Assembly (NCBI GenBank): GCA_963973975.1
Contig: CAXBCF010000003.1
Span: 102,276 to 166,275, forward strand
From: UBA1494_A sp963973975
GTDB lineage: Bacteria; Bacteroidota; Bacteroidia; Flavobacteriales_E; Vicingaceae
DNA length: 64,000 bases
Direction: 5' to 3'
Shown: piece by piece, positions 53,017 through 62,285 of the stretch
Layout of the letters: each line of letters starts with the position of its first letter
Position numbering within the stretch: the first letter of the stretch is position 1
The notes under the pieces: generated by a model
Told to the model about the DNA's origin: nothing
What the model saw: only the letters and a program-made list of their open reading frames with translations
Database searches by the model: none
Translations under genes and position numbers: made by a program

Positions 53017-54066
53017 CTAAACCAAACTACCTTGACAAGAGGATCCTGCTCCCGCGGTACAACCATAACAATGCTGATTTACAACTATTTCTCTTTGATT
53101 TAACAAGTCCAAATCAAAATCATTGAGGTGTTGAGATTTTAGACTGTCAACTTTTAAAGCCAGCATTTGATTAAAATCACAATCATATAGATAACCTTCC
53201 CAATCAACAGACAAGGTATTCTTACACATCACCCCATTTAAAGCAGAAGGATTAAATGCTTCCACCAATTTTTCCATGTAGTCTTCAAAATTGTCGCTAG
53301 CCAATAAATAATCTAAATACCTACTGATCGGTAAATTGGTAATGGTGAAAAGTGAATTAAAATCAATGTTGAAATCTGCCTTAAGCTTTCGTTTATACTC
53401 CGCTTCTAATTCCAATTGATTGCCAGGTAAAAAAGCGCCAACAGGATTATAAACTAAATCTAGAAGTAAACCACTTTCTTTATTTCCATATCCAACATCA
53501 TTTAGCATTTTTAATGCTTGAATTGATTTATCAAAAACTCCTTCACCTCTTTGAGCATCGGTTTTTTTCTTTTCGTAAAAAGGGAGGGATGAAACTAAAT
53601 GTACCTTGTGTTTTTTGAAAAAATCAGGAAGATCACGGTATTTTTTATTGGCTAAAATGATTGTCAAATTTGATCGCACAATGATTTCTTTCACACCAAT
53701 TTCATAAGCTTTTTCAACAAACCATCTAAAATGGGGATTCATCTCAGGAGCTCCGCCTGTGAGGTCAACGGTAGAAATTTCATGTTTTTGTAAAATTTCC
53801 ATGCTTTTTTGCAAATGTTCTTTACTCATGATTTCCTTTCGATCAGGACCTGCGTCTACATGGCAATGCTTACAGACTTGATTGCACATATAACCCAAAT
53901 TAATTTGTAAAATTTCAATTTGATTTGGCTTTAAAATAGGCTCACCAATTTGCGCTATTTTTTCTTTAAAAGTGGGTAGCTCTTCTTGAAAAAGTTTCCC
54001 ATTTAGAATAGCTAACTGCCTTTCAGTTTCAGATAATTGGTTTTTTCTAGATTTTAGTGACTTCAA
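53017..54066 (-). CDS. arsS: Arsenosugar biosynthesis radical SAM protein ArsS-like
   Basis: The radical SAM cluster motif CNQVCKHC is near residue 57, followed by HVDAGPDRKE and the LTGGAPEMNPHFRWF stretch. The C-terminal DUF3641-type region contains NPVGAFLPGNQLELEAEYK, CDFNQMLAL and a terminal cysteine cluster CYGCTAGAGSSCQG. ArsS-family proteins are implicated in arsenosugar formation, linking an organoarsenical to a nucleoside. The adjacent upstream gene is the AhpD-like partner usually found with arsS. No arsenic resistance gene is visible nearby. Confidence 0.9.
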   Translation of the reverse strand: MKSLKSRKNQLSETERQLAILNGKLFQEELPTFKEKIAQIGEPILKPNQIEILQINLGYMCNQVCKHCHVDAGPDRKEIMSKEHLQKSMEILQKHEISTVDLTGGAPEMNPHFRWFVEKAYEIGVKEIIVRSNLTIILANKKYRDLPDFFKKHKVHLVSSLPFYEKKKTDAQRGEGVFDKSIQALKMLNDVGYGNKESGLLLDLVYNPVGAFLPGNQLELEAEYKRKLKADFNIDFNSLFTITNLPISRYLDYLLASDNFEDYMEKLVEAFNPSALNGVMCKNTLSVDWEGYLYDCDFNQMLALKVDSLKSQHLNDFDLDLLNQREIVVNQHCYGCTAGAGSSCQGSLV

Positions 54067-54097
54067 TGAAAAGAGAATTTTATTATTTATGAATGGT

Positions 54098-54439
54098 CTA
54101 CATGGAAAGCTTTTTGGCTTTGTTCATCATTTGAACACCGTGAACCATGGATGCACCTCCACGAATGGCGCCTGAAACATGAACTGCTTCCATCATCATG
54201 GCTTCAGAAGCGCCTTTTTTCATGGATTCTTCAGTGTAGGCATCAATGCAATATGGGCATTGTACAGCATGTGCAACGGCTAAAGCTATTAGTGACTTTT
54301 CTCTTTCACTCAAAGCACCTGCTTTAAAAACTTCTCCGTACCAATCAAAGAATTTTTCAGCTAATTTGGGTTCAAATTCAGAGATTTGACTAAACTTTTT
54401 TAAGTCTTTGGGTACGTAATAAGATGGATCTTTTGACAT
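54098..54439 (-). CDS. AhpD/CMD-like protein associated with ArsS
   Basis: A 113-residue carboxymuconolactone-decarboxylase-fold protein with the redox motif CPYCIDAYTEESMKKG. This matches the arsenosugar-associated peroxidase-like subfamily found beside arsS. It lies 31 bases upstream of arsS on the same strand, forming a two-gene operon. Peroxidase activity is inferred only from the CxxC motif. Confidence 0.9.
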   Translation of the reverse strand: MSKDPSYYVPKDLKKFSQISEFEPKLAEKFFDWYGEVFKAGALSEREKSLIALAVAHAVQCPYCIDAYTEESMKKGASEAMMMEAVHVSGAIRGGASMVHGVQMMNKAKKLSM

Positions 54440-54613
54440 TTCGGTTTTTTGAAATTAGTTAAAAAATAAAAGTAAGCTTTCCTGTTAATCTCAAACATTA
54501 AGAAGTATAAATAATTATCATTTTTTTCTTTTAAACATTCAATTGTAAAGAGTTTGACATTAAAGAAGTTTATGTTTAGACAAGTCAAATGAGGTTTCAA
54601 AGAGCACAATGAC

Positions 54614-55465
54614 TTATTCTTTTTCAATAGGAAAAAGCTCAATCGCTATTTCATTGTTGAGAGCATCGTATTTCATTTTTCTTTTATTTATTGAAAGAAA
54701 AAATTCCGTAAGTCTAAGGTTATGATGGTATAAATGGAATTTTGCTATGTAAGGAATGATAGGTTTAAAATCATTTACATTTTTAATTACTGGAGAAAAA
54801 ATCATATATAAAGTTGAATTCGGCGGATTGTCTTTAGCTCTAATGTTATACATGTGAAATTTGTGATATTTATTCCATGAAAGTAGTTTTAGTTCAAAGT
54901 CAAATAGAAAAAGTAAATCATTGCCCCAAGGGAGTATACTGTCAACTAGCGGAACTGAAAGTGCATAAAGTGTGTAGCCATTTGAATTTGGGTGAAAAAT
55001 GAATTCTACAGCGCATTCTTCATGACTTTGAATTTCATACTTTGCTTTTTGTGCTTCTAGTATTGCTTCTGATTTTGCTTGGAAAAATAGTTGCTCGTTT
55101 TCTGATAGATTGCGAGATTCTTTTTTTGAAGAAAAAGGATCTGAATTTGCTCCCTTAAAGCAATAGCAGGCAACTACTAGCTGATTATCATTGATTAAGA
55201 GCACACAATTAGTGTCATTGTCTTGCAGAATTAGATGCTTAATTTTATAATCATTGGTAGTTGGCTGATTGAAGTATAACTCAAAGCTTTTATTTTTAAT
55301 AGTTAGTAAATGATACAATCGATCAGCTTCCATTTTAACTGAATCAATAACTGGTCTCACTTTTTCAATGGGCCATGGTCTTTGTTGTGCAATCGCTTGT
55401 CCAATCGTGAAAGTTAAAAAGCAAAAGCAAAGTAGAATTTTATTAATAAAGGATATAGAGCTCAT
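54614..55465 (-). CDS. Exported protein, unrecognised
   Basis: A signal peptide (INKILLCFCFLTFTIGQAIA, then Q) precedes a 255-residue mature protein with several beta-strand-like segments (YHLLTIKNKSFELYFNQ, NQLVVACYCFKG, CAVEFIFHPNSNGYTLYALS). No T9SS tail and no family recognised. Gaps of 174 bases to the next gene and 153 to the divergent GxxExxY gene suggest a monocistronic unit. Confidence 0.65.
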   Translation of the reverse strand: MSSISFINKILLCFCFLTFTIGQAIAQQRPWPIEKVRPVIDSVKMEADRLYHLLTIKNKSFELYFNQPTTNDYKIKHLILQDNDTNCVLLINDNQLVVACYCFKGANSDPFSSKKESRNLSENEQLFFQAKSEAILEAQKAKYEIQSHEECAVEFIFHPNSNGYTLYALSVPLVDSILPWGNDLLFLFDFELKLLSWNKYHKFHMYNIRAKDNPPNSTLYMIFSPVIKNVNDFKPIIPYIAKFHLYHHNLRLTEFFLSINKRKMKYDALNNEIAIELFPIEKE

Positions 55466-55618
55466 TATTAGATATAAGGATAAGTAAAACTTTAAAAGAA
55501 TGAGTAACTTTCCTTTTTTTCTTATCGTTTATTTTGCTGATAAAGTGAATATCTAAAAGTAGGAAAATATAGTCTATAAAGAAAAACATATACAAAAAAT
55601 GACTTTACATAGCTTGAA

Positions 55619-55999
55619 ATGACAGAAAATGAAATTTCAAAAATAGTTGTTGAATCTGCAATAAAGGTACATAGAACATTGGGTCCAGGTTTGTTGGAAT
55701 CTAGTTATCAGGCTTGTTTAGCATACGAGCTGATAAAATGTGGATTGAAGGTGGAAACAGAAAAGTCTCAACCATTGATTTATGAAGAAGTAATACTTGA
55801 AATAGGGTATAGAATAGATATTTTGATTGAAGATAAGTTTGTTATTGAAATTAAAGCAGTTGAAGCATTAAACGAAGTACATTTAGCTCAAATATTAACT
55901 TATTTAAAACTAAGTGAATGTAAATTAGGATTGTTGATTAATTTCAATGTTGATTTATTGAAAAATGGCATTAAAAGAGTGATAAATGGTAATTTATGA
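55619..55999 (+). CDS. GxxExxY protein (PD-(D/E)XK-like)
   Basis: A 126-residue protein carrying the family signature GPGLLESSYQACLAYEL (the GxxExxY motif) and the nuclease-like core YRIDILIEDKFVIEIKAVEA, with HLAQILTYLKLSECKLGLLI at the end. Family members look like single-domain PD-(D/E)XK nucleases of unknown function, and they are often found near repeat elements. Here an imperfect inverted repeat starts 33 bases after the stop codon. Confidence 0.92.
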   Translation: MTENEISKIVVESAIKVHRTLGPGLLESSYQACLAYELIKCGLKVETEKSQPLIYEEVILEIGYRIDILIEDKFVIEIKAVEALNEVHLAQILTYLKLSECKLGLLINFNVDLLKNGIKRVINGNL

Positions 56000-56031
56000 C
56001 ATTTTGAACTTAAAATTATACTTAAGTGAAT

Positions 56032-56200
56032 AACCACAAGTTTCACAAAGTTTACACAAAGAACACAAGGAGATTAGTGTTCTAAGTTGAATCAATTCCA
56101 ATATTTACTTTATTGTTACTTTTTCTTAGCATACTTATGTCGTGATTTTTTCTTAATTCCCTTGTGTTCTTTGTGCCTTTTCTTCGTGGTCTTGGTGGTT
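56032..56200. mobile_element. MITE-like inverted repeat pair (AACCAC ... CACAAAGAACACAAGG)
   Basis: The left arm 56032-56070 and the right arm 56160-56200 share, in inverted orientation, an exact 16-base block CACAAAGAACACAAGG and the terminal AACCAC; the centre is AT-rich. No transposase is encoded, so this fits a non-autonomous element or a repeat associated with GxxExxY genes. Confidence 0.65.
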
Positions 56201-56213
56201 TAAAAAATGGCGT

Positions 56214-56359
56214 AATACCGATTGTGATTTCAGGTTGTCGCATAATACGTATATGCTATCGGCATTGTACTTAGAAAATGCTGTTAAATTTAATCATTCG
56301 TTTAGTAAAAAATGCTCCTTAAAATCCCCGCCTGTCTGGCAGGCAGGTACATCGGTATT
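56214..56359. repeat. Second inverted-repeat element with CCTGTCTGGCAGGCAGG core
   Basis: AATACCGAT at 56214-56222 is matched by ATCGGTATT at 56351-56359. Near the right end lies a GC-rich palindrome-like core, CTGTCTGGCAGGCAG, around 56331-56347, of the kind often repeated in Bacteroidota genomes. No coding potential. Confidence 0.55.
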
Positions 56360-56637
56360 ATACTTTAAGAAATTTTGTAGCAACATTAAATAGCTATAAT
56401 GGTATAAAAACTAACTACAAACAAAAGTTTCACCTAGTTCTCAATATTTTCTCTTAGTGATAAAGAGAAAAAAGCCATGAGATCTACTAAGAATATCGAA
56501 AGTAATATTCTTATCATCATATTGGTTTAGATCCGCCAATTTCATTTTAATTTTTCAGCTTTTTTTGATGTTGCACTTAATGAATATTAGCTATTTACAA
56601 AAAAATAACTAGCTTTCGTTTTTTAAAATTAGATGAT
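56360..56637. other. Remaining intergenic DNA before the metalloprotease gene
   Basis: AT-rich sequence with a small hairpin CTCTTAGTGATAAAGAG near 56450 and no ORF or consensus promoter element that I can support. Confidence 0.4.
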
Positions 56638-59229
56638 ATGAATAGATGTTTTAAAAGTGCAGGTGTATTTTCTCTCTTGCTATTACTTTTCTTTAGCCAA
56701 CCCCTAGCAGCTCAAAAAAAGAAGAAAATGAAAGATTCAAAAGAGAAAACAGAAGTCAAAAAGGATGCTACTGCTCCAAAGAAAATCAGTGAGTTAACAA
56801 AAAAATCCATTAAACAAGAAGGGCTGTTTACCATTTATCAAGACAGCACAAATGGTTCTATTAAAATGGAGCTTTCAGAAAATCATTTGGGTAAAGAGTA
56901 CATTTACTTCAATCAGATTGCCGATGGATTACTCGAAGCAGGCGCATTCAGAGGTTCCTACAAAGGTTCAAAAGTCATTAGAATTCAGAAATTTTTTGAT
57001 CGCATCGAATTTATAGAACAAAATACCTCTTACTATTTTGATCCTGAAAGTCCACTGGCTAAAGCAGCAAATGCAAACATCAATGAAAGTGTATTAGCGA
57101 GTCTTAAAATTGAAGGAATTGACACCACTAATGGTTTATACCTTGTTGATGCAGAAGAACTTTTCTTGAAAGAAACTTTTACAACAATCAAACCGGCAAA
57201 ACATCCAAAAGCTTCTCCAACAAGTTTTAGTTTGGGGAAATTAGATAAAGATAAAACCAAAGTATTAGGAATTAGAAACTACCCTAAGAACACAGATTTA
57301 GAAATATACTATGTTTATTCACAAGAAAGTGTATTGAATCGAGGGTCAGAAGCTGCAACCAATGCAAAGAATATAGGCATTAAGGTATTTCACAGTTTGA
57401 TTGAAATGCCTGACAATGACTATGAACCTTTATTGGATGATCCACGAGTTGGTTATTTTACAACTAAGGTAGATGATAAAACATCTAAAAGTCCAACACC
57501 TTACCGTGATTTGGTTCATCGATGGAATTTAAAAAAGAAAAATCCTGATGCTGAAATTTCTGAACCAGTTGAACCAATTATATGGTGGATGGAAAACACA
57601 ACACCTCTAGAAATTAGACCCATTATTAAATCTGCAGGAGAAAGGTGGAATCTCACATTTGAAAAAGCAGGATTTAAAGATGCCATTGTAATTAAACAAC
57701 AACCCGATGATGCTGAATGGGATGCTGGCGATATTCGTTACAATGTGTTAAGGTGGACTTCTTCTCCTAGACCTCCTTTTGGTGGTTACGGGCCAAGTTT
57801 TGTGAACCCAAGAACGGGACAGATTTTAGGCGCAGATATCATGTTGGAGTTTATTTCCCTAACCAATAACCTCCGTACTGAAAATATTTTTGAACCAAAT
57901 GGTTTTGATGATTTAAAGTTTGATTTTGAAGCTAGTTATAATGATGCAGCTCATCTTTGTCATGCAGCCGAATATGCTCAATTCAACAATCTTTTTGCAG
58001 GTTTAACAAGTCTTTCACTAGATCAAACCGATTTTGACAAAAGTAAAATCATCAATGAATTTTTACATTACCTGATTTTACATGAAATGGGGCATACCCT
58101 TGGATTAAATCACAACATGAAAGCGACACATGCAATTCCACTCGCTTCAATCAATGATACTATTTTGACTGCAAAAACAGGTTTATCCGCTTCGGTTATG
58201 GATTATCCTTTGGTGAATGTCTCAAAAGATAGAAGCAAACAAGGACATTATTGGTCGATGACACCTGGAACTTATGATGATTGGGCAATTGAATTTGCCT
58301 ACCGTGATTTTCAATCAGAAGAGGAGCGAATGGTTCATTTGGCAAGATCTACACAGCCTGAACTCCTATTTGGAAATGATGCAGATGATATGCGAAGTCC
58401 AGGAAAAGGGATAGACCCACGTGTGAATGTAAGTGATTTAAGTGATGATCCAATCACCTATGCAATTGAGCGAATCGACCTTGCTCAAGACGTAGCTAGA
58501 AATTTATTAGCTAAAAACTTAGAAGCGAGTAAAGGCAATTCTCATCACTATATTCGAACTTCTTACAGTGTTTTATTGGCACAACAAATGAGTTCAGTAA
58601 ACACGATTTCAAGATACATTGGAGGAGTTTACGTAGATCGAGCTTTTATTGGACAAGAGGGTGCAAGCAAACCATTTATTCCGGTGGAGCTTGAGAAACA
58701 AAAAACAGCAATGAATGCACTTAACAAACATTTATTTGCTCCAAATGCCTTTGATTTACCGAATGAGTTATTTAATTACCTTCAATTACAAAGAAGGGGA
58801 TTTGGTTTTTTTGCGAACTCTGAAGATCCTAAAGTTCATTCTCAAATTTTAAGTATTCAGAAAAATGTTTTGAGTCATTTACTTCATCCTTCAACAACTC
58901 AGCGAATTGTTGATTCTGAATTGTATGGCAATGAATATTCGCTAGCTACGATGATGACTGATTTGAATACAGCAATTTTCAAATTGGATATTTCAGGGAA
59001 TATAAATACGTTTAGACAAAATTTGCAAGTGGCTTATACTGAAATGCTGATTGATGCACTCAGTGAAAACAATAAAAAGAACTACTTACCGACTGTTCAG
59101 TCAATGATGCTTTATAACTTAAAGCAGATAAAAGGTATGACTGCCAATTCAACAGGAAACATTTCCAGTAAAGCGCATAAGATGTATTTAGCTCAATTAA
59201 TTGACAACGCCTTAGAGGATTTGAAGTAA
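56638..59229 (+). CDS. Secreted zinc-dependent metalloprotease
   Basis: A signal peptide (SAGVFSLLLLLFFSQPLAA, then Q) precedes Lys-rich sequence and a large protein of the Bacteroidota zinc metalloprotease group with DUF5117/DUF5118-like regions. The extended zinc motif HEMGHTLGLNH covers residues 482-492, with His482, Glu483, His486, Gly489 and His492 as in HExxHxxGxxH metzincin-type proteases. SVMDYP after the motif resembles the met-turn. No T9SS tail was seen, so it may be periplasmic or outer-membrane attached. Substrate unknown. Confidence 0.9.
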   Translation: MNRCFKSAGVFSLLLLLFFSQPLAAQKKKKMKDSKEKTEVKKDATAPKKISELTKKSIKQEGLFTIYQDSTNGSIKMELSENHLGKEYIYFNQIADGLLEAGAFRGSYKGSKVIRIQKFFDRIEFIEQNTSYYFDPESPLAKAANANINESVLASLKIEGIDTTNGLYLVDAEELFLKETFTTIKPAKHPKASPTSFSLGKLDKDKTKVLGIRNYPKNTDLEIYYVYSQESVLNRGSEAATNAKNIGIKVFHSLIEMPDNDYEPLLDDPRVGYFTTKVDDKTSKSPTPYRDLVHRWNLKKKNPDAEISEPVEPIIWWMENTTPLEIRPIIKSAGERWNLTFEKAGFKDAIVIKQQPDDAEWDAGDIRYNVLRWTSSPRPPFGGYGPSFVNPRTGQILGADIMLEFISLTNNLRTENIFEPNGFDDLKFDFEASYNDAAHLCHAAEYAQFNNLFAGLTSLSLDQTDFDKSKIINEFLHYLILHEMGHTLGLNHNMKATHAIPLASINDTILTAKTGLSASVMDYPLVNVSKDRSKQGHYWSMTPGTYDDWAIEFAYRDFQSEEERMVHLARSTQPELLFGNDADDMRSPGKGIDPRVNVSDLSDDPITYAIERIDLAQDVARNLLAKNLEASKGNSHHYIRTSYSVLLAQQMSSVNTISRYIGGVYVDRAFIGQEGASKPFIPVELEKQKTAMNALNKHLFAPNAFDLPNELFNYLQLQRRGFGFFANSEDPKVHSQILSIQKNVLSHLLHPSTTQRIVDSELYGNEYSLATMMTDLNTAIFKLDISGNINTFRQNLQVAYTEMLIDALSENNKKNYLPTVQSMMLYNLKQIKGMTANSTGNISSKAHKMYLAQLIDNALEDLK

Positions 59230-59314
59230 ATCGGTTTAACCTTCTTATTTTGCTGATTTGTACATCATCTTTCTAAAATTTAATTTATTTTCGCTGGCTA
59301 ATAAAACACACTAA

Positions 59315-60058
59315 ATGGCATTAAGAGTCGAGTTAAGAAAACAAGGTGATTTTCTATTTAAAAATAGAAGTTACCTGCCTTTAATTATTATAGTTTTTGG
59401 TTTGGGAGTCTATATTTACAATGAATATAACCACGAGGTGTTGATGAATCGACAAGTTGAGGTTTATCATTTAATTTGCTTGGTAGTTTGCTTATTAGGG
59501 TTTTTTATTCGGGTTCATGCTGTTGGTTTTTCAGCAAAAAATACTTCTGGAAGAAATACTGTAGTTGGTCAAGTCGCAGACACTGTCAATAAAACAGGCA
59601 TGTACTCAATTTGCAGACATCCTTTGTATATTGGAAATTTCTTTATGTGGCTAGGTATTGCTGGTTTTACACAAGAACCATGGTTTATTTTCGCATTCAT
59701 CTTTATTTACTGGATGTATTATGAACGGATTATGTATGCCGAAGAAGAATTTTTAATTGATAAATACGGTGATGAGTATGTAAATTGGGCTAAAAATACT
59801 CCGGCTATTTTTCCAAAATTCAGTCAGTGGAAAAAATCTGAACATGCCTTTAATTGGACAAAAGTAATTAGGCAAGAGAAAGCCGGATTATTGAATTTAT
59901 TCCTTGTGACTTTCGTTTTTATGCTCATTGAAAGCTACATGCAATTCGGAGAGCCATTTAAAATGGACTTGTATTGGATCATAGCGTTTGCAGCTTCAAT
60001 CCTTTGGTACATCGTCATCAAAACGATTCAAAAGACTACGAATCTTCTAGTTGATTAG
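59315..60058 (+). CDS. PEMT/ICMT-type membrane methyltransferase-like protein
   Basis: A 247-residue protein with about five to six TM helices and the SAM-binding pattern of isoprenylcysteine/phospholipid methyltransferases: GMYSICRHPLYIGNFFMWLG, then YYERIMYAEEEFLIDKYGDE and YVNWAKNTPAIFPKF. Bacterial members methylate lipids or other membrane substrates. The actual substrate is unknown. It has its own terminator downstream. Confidence 0.88.
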   Translation: MALRVELRKQGDFLFKNRSYLPLIIIVFGLGVYIYNEYNHEVLMNRQVEVYHLICLVVCLLGFFIRVHAVGFSAKNTSGRNTVVGQVADTVNKTGMYSICRHPLYIGNFFMWLGIAGFTQEPWFIFAFIFIYWMYYERIMYAEEEFLIDKYGDEYVNWAKNTPAIFPKFSQWKKSEHAFNWTKVIRQEKAGLLNLFLVTFVFMLIESYMQFGEPFKMDLYWIIAFAASILWYIVIKTIQKTTNLLVD

Positions 60059-60087
60059 AATCTTCTTATTTCAAAATTGATAGAAAC

Positions 60088-60118
60088 AAAAAAGCCACGC
60101 ATTAGCGTGGCTTTTTTA
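60088..60118 (+). terminator. Bidirectional terminator
   Basis: The stem AAAAGCCACGC-ATTA-GCGTGGCTTTTTT (about 60090-60117) sits between the methyltransferase gene and the convergent atpC. Both flanks carry runs suited to termination of either strand. Confidence 0.9.
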
Positions 60119-60139
60119 GTTACTATTTTGTAAATTTAA

Positions 60140-60373
60140 TTAGTCAGCGAGTACAATCACCTTGTTGTGACTAATTTCTAATACACCACCTTTTACCTCA
60201 AAAGTTTCTTCTTGGTTGGAGGTGTATAATTTAATTTTTCCTTCTTTCAAGGTAGCAACCATGGGTGCGTGATTTTCTTGAACACCAAAAAAACCGTCAG
60301 AACCAGGAAAAATTCCAGATTCAATTTCTCCACTAAAAATGTTGCGATCAGGAGTTATGATTTCTATATACAT
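60140..60373 (-). CDS. atpC: F1 ATP synthase epsilon subunit (N-terminal domain form)
   Basis: A 77-residue protein with the epsilon beta-sandwich pattern ITPDRNIFSGEIESGIFPGS, NHAPMVATLKEG and EVKGGVLEISHNKVIVL. It lacks the C-terminal helical domain of longer epsilon subunits, as is usual for Bacteroidota. It follows atpD by 56 bases. The other ATP synthase genes are elsewhere. Confidence 0.94.
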   Translation of the reverse strand: MYIEIITPDRNIFSGEIESGIFPGSDGFFGVQENHAPMVATLKEGKIKLYTSNQEETFEVKGGVLEISHNKVIVLAD

Positions 60374-60429
60374 GGGTTACGTTTTTATACATCTAATCAA
60401 TAAAAATAAAGTATTGATTAATCGAAGTA

Positions 60430-61947
60430 TTATTTATTTTCAGCTAACATTTTTTCACCGGCTTCAATCACTTCCTCAATGCTTCCTTTTAAGTTAAAAG
60501 CAGCTTCAGGGTATTTATCAACCTCACCATCCATAATCATGTTAAAGCCTTTAATTGTATCTTGAATATCAACCAACACTCCTTTCAAACCTGTAAATTG
60601 CTCAGCAACATGGAAAGGTTGAGATAAGAAACGCTGAACTCTTCTTGCTCTGTGAACAACTAGTTTATCTTCTTCAGATAATTCATCCATTCCCAAAATA
60701 GCAATAATGTCTTGCAATTCTTTGTATCGTTGTAAAATTTCTTTCACTCTTTGAGCAGTGTTGTAATGTTCTTTTCCAACGATGTCTGGAGTAAGAATTC
60801 TTGAAGTTGAATCCAATGGATCAACAGCAGGATAAATCCCTAATTCAGCAATTTTCCTAGAAAGTACAGTTGTTGCATCTAAGTGAGCAAAAGTTGTAGC
60901 TGGAGCAGGGTCAGTTAAATCATCCGCAGGAACATATACTGCCTGTACAGAAGTAATCGATCCAGATTTCGTTGAAGTAATTCGCTCTTGCATGGCACCC
61001 ATTTCAGTTGCCAAAGTAGGTTGGTAACCAACAGCAGATGGCATACGACCTAATAGTGCTGATACCTCAGAACCAGCTTGTGTAAATCTAAAAATATTAT
61101 CGATAAAGAAAAGAATATCTTTTCCTTGTTGTCCTTCTTCACTTTTATCACCGTCGCGGAAATATTCTGCCAAAGTCAAACCTGAAAGGGCAACTCTAGC
61201 TCTTGCTCCTGGAGGCTCATTCATCTGTCCGAATACAAATGAAGCTTTTGATTCTTTTAATTTTTCTTTGTCAACACTTGCTAAATCCCATCCGCCTTTT
61301 TCCATCGACTCCATGAATTTATCACCATACTTAACAATGCCAGATTCTAACATTTCACGCATTAAGTCGTTTCCTTCACGAGTTCTCTCTCCAACACCTG
61401 CAAATACAGATAATCCACCATGTCCTTTAGCAATGTTGTTAATCAATTCTTGAATCAATACTGTTTTACCAACACCTGCACCACCAAATAAACCAATTTT
61501 ACCACCTTTTGCATAAGGCTCAATCAAATCAATTACTTTAATACCTGTAAAAAGTACTTCAGTTGCTGTAGATAAATCCTCAAATTTTGGTGGATCACGG
61601 TGAATTGAAGAACCATTTTCTTTAGGCAAGTTTCCAATTCCATCAATTGCATCACCAATTACATTGAATAATCTTCCTTTAATATCATCGCCAATCGGCA
61701 TTTTGATTGGAGAGCCAGTTGCAATAACAATTGCACCTCTACTCAAACCTTCAGTTGAATCCATTGAAATGGTTCTAACAGTATCTTGTCCAATGTGAGT
61801 TTGTGTTTCTAATATTACTTTCTCTCCATTAGATTTTGTTACTTCTAGTGCATCTAAAATGGCGGGAAGTTGAGCATTTTTACCCTCGAAACTAACGTCG
61901 ATTACTGGGCCAATGATTTGTGTAATTTTTCCGGAATTTGTTGACAT
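60430..61947 (-). CDS. atpD: F1 ATP synthase beta subunit
   Basis: The catalytic subunit: Walker A GGAGVGKT at 155-162, GERTREGNDL, the Walker B region DILFFIDNIFRFTQAG, and LGRMPSAVGYQPTLATEMG. A 30-residue insertion after ESGIVKYGDKF (MESMEKGGWDLASVDKEKLK) is typical of Bacteroidota beta subunits. The 505-residue length is normal. A TACTTTTG element lies 47 bases upstream, and atpD-atpC form a two-gene unit as in other members of the phylum. Confidence 0.97.
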   Translation of the reverse strand: MSTNSGKITQIIGPVIDVSFEGKNAQLPAILDALEVTKSNGEKVILETQTHIGQDTVRTISMDSTEGLSRGAIVIATGSPIKMPIGDDIKGRLFNVIGDAIDGIGNLPKENGSSIHRDPPKFEDLSTATEVLFTGIKVIDLIEPYAKGGKIGLFGGAGVGKTVLIQELINNIAKGHGGLSVFAGVGERTREGNDLMREMLESGIVKYGDKFMESMEKGGWDLASVDKEKLKESKASFVFGQMNEPPGARARVALSGLTLAEYFRDGDKSEEGQQGKDILFFIDNIFRFTQAGSEVSALLGRMPSAVGYQPTLATEMGAMQERITSTKSGSITSVQAVYVPADDLTDPAPATTFAHLDATTVLSRKIAELGIYPAVDPLDSTSRILTPDIVGKEHYNTAQRVKEILQRYKELQDIIAILGMDELSEEDKLVVHRARRVQRFLSQPFHVAEQFTGLKGVLVDIQDTIKGFNMIMDGEVDKYPEAAFNLKGSIEEVIEAGEKMLAENK

Positions 61948-61993
61948 TTTTTATTTTTTATTTGGATAAATAAATCGCTTGCAAATTTGGGTG

Positions 61994-62001
61994 CAAAAGT
62001 A
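61994..62001 (-). promoter_or_regulatory. -7 element TACTTTTG for atpDC
   Basis: It matches TAnnTTTG 47 bases before the atpD ATG. The remainder of the 338-base gap 61948-62285 holds the ribF promoter-like element and nothing else I recognise. Confidence 0.4.
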
Positions 62002-62218
62002 GGGCTTTTTTTATTTAATTGAAAAAACTTTAATCGATTTTATTTGTGGAATTAGTAAGTTATTTTTGCGATTAAATAATTGATTATAAATTAATTATTA
62101 TTTTTAATTGCTCTTGCTTAAATTTTTAAACCCTATTTTTTGAATGAATGCAGTTGTTTTTAGAATTTGAAGCAAATCAAACAGCATAAATTGGACTCAA
62201 ATTCAGTTTCAATTTTGC

Positions 62219-62226
62219 TAATTTTG
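62219..62226 (+). promoter_or_regulatory. -7 element TAATTTTG for ribF
   Basis: It matches TAnnTTTG about 60 bases before the ribF GTG; a TTG at 62191 is 25 bases upstream, a little far. Confidence 0.3.
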
Positions 62227-62285
62227 AAGACTTAATAAAATAAGAGTAGAAAAATCGACAGCTTACTAAATTAGATGATCGCTTA

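Noticed and set aside
54400..54642. 80-codon minus-strand frame between the ArsS-associated gene and the exported protein gene
   Set aside because: Overlaps both neighbours and has a Lys/Phe/Asn-rich composition expected from AT-rich noncoding DNA.
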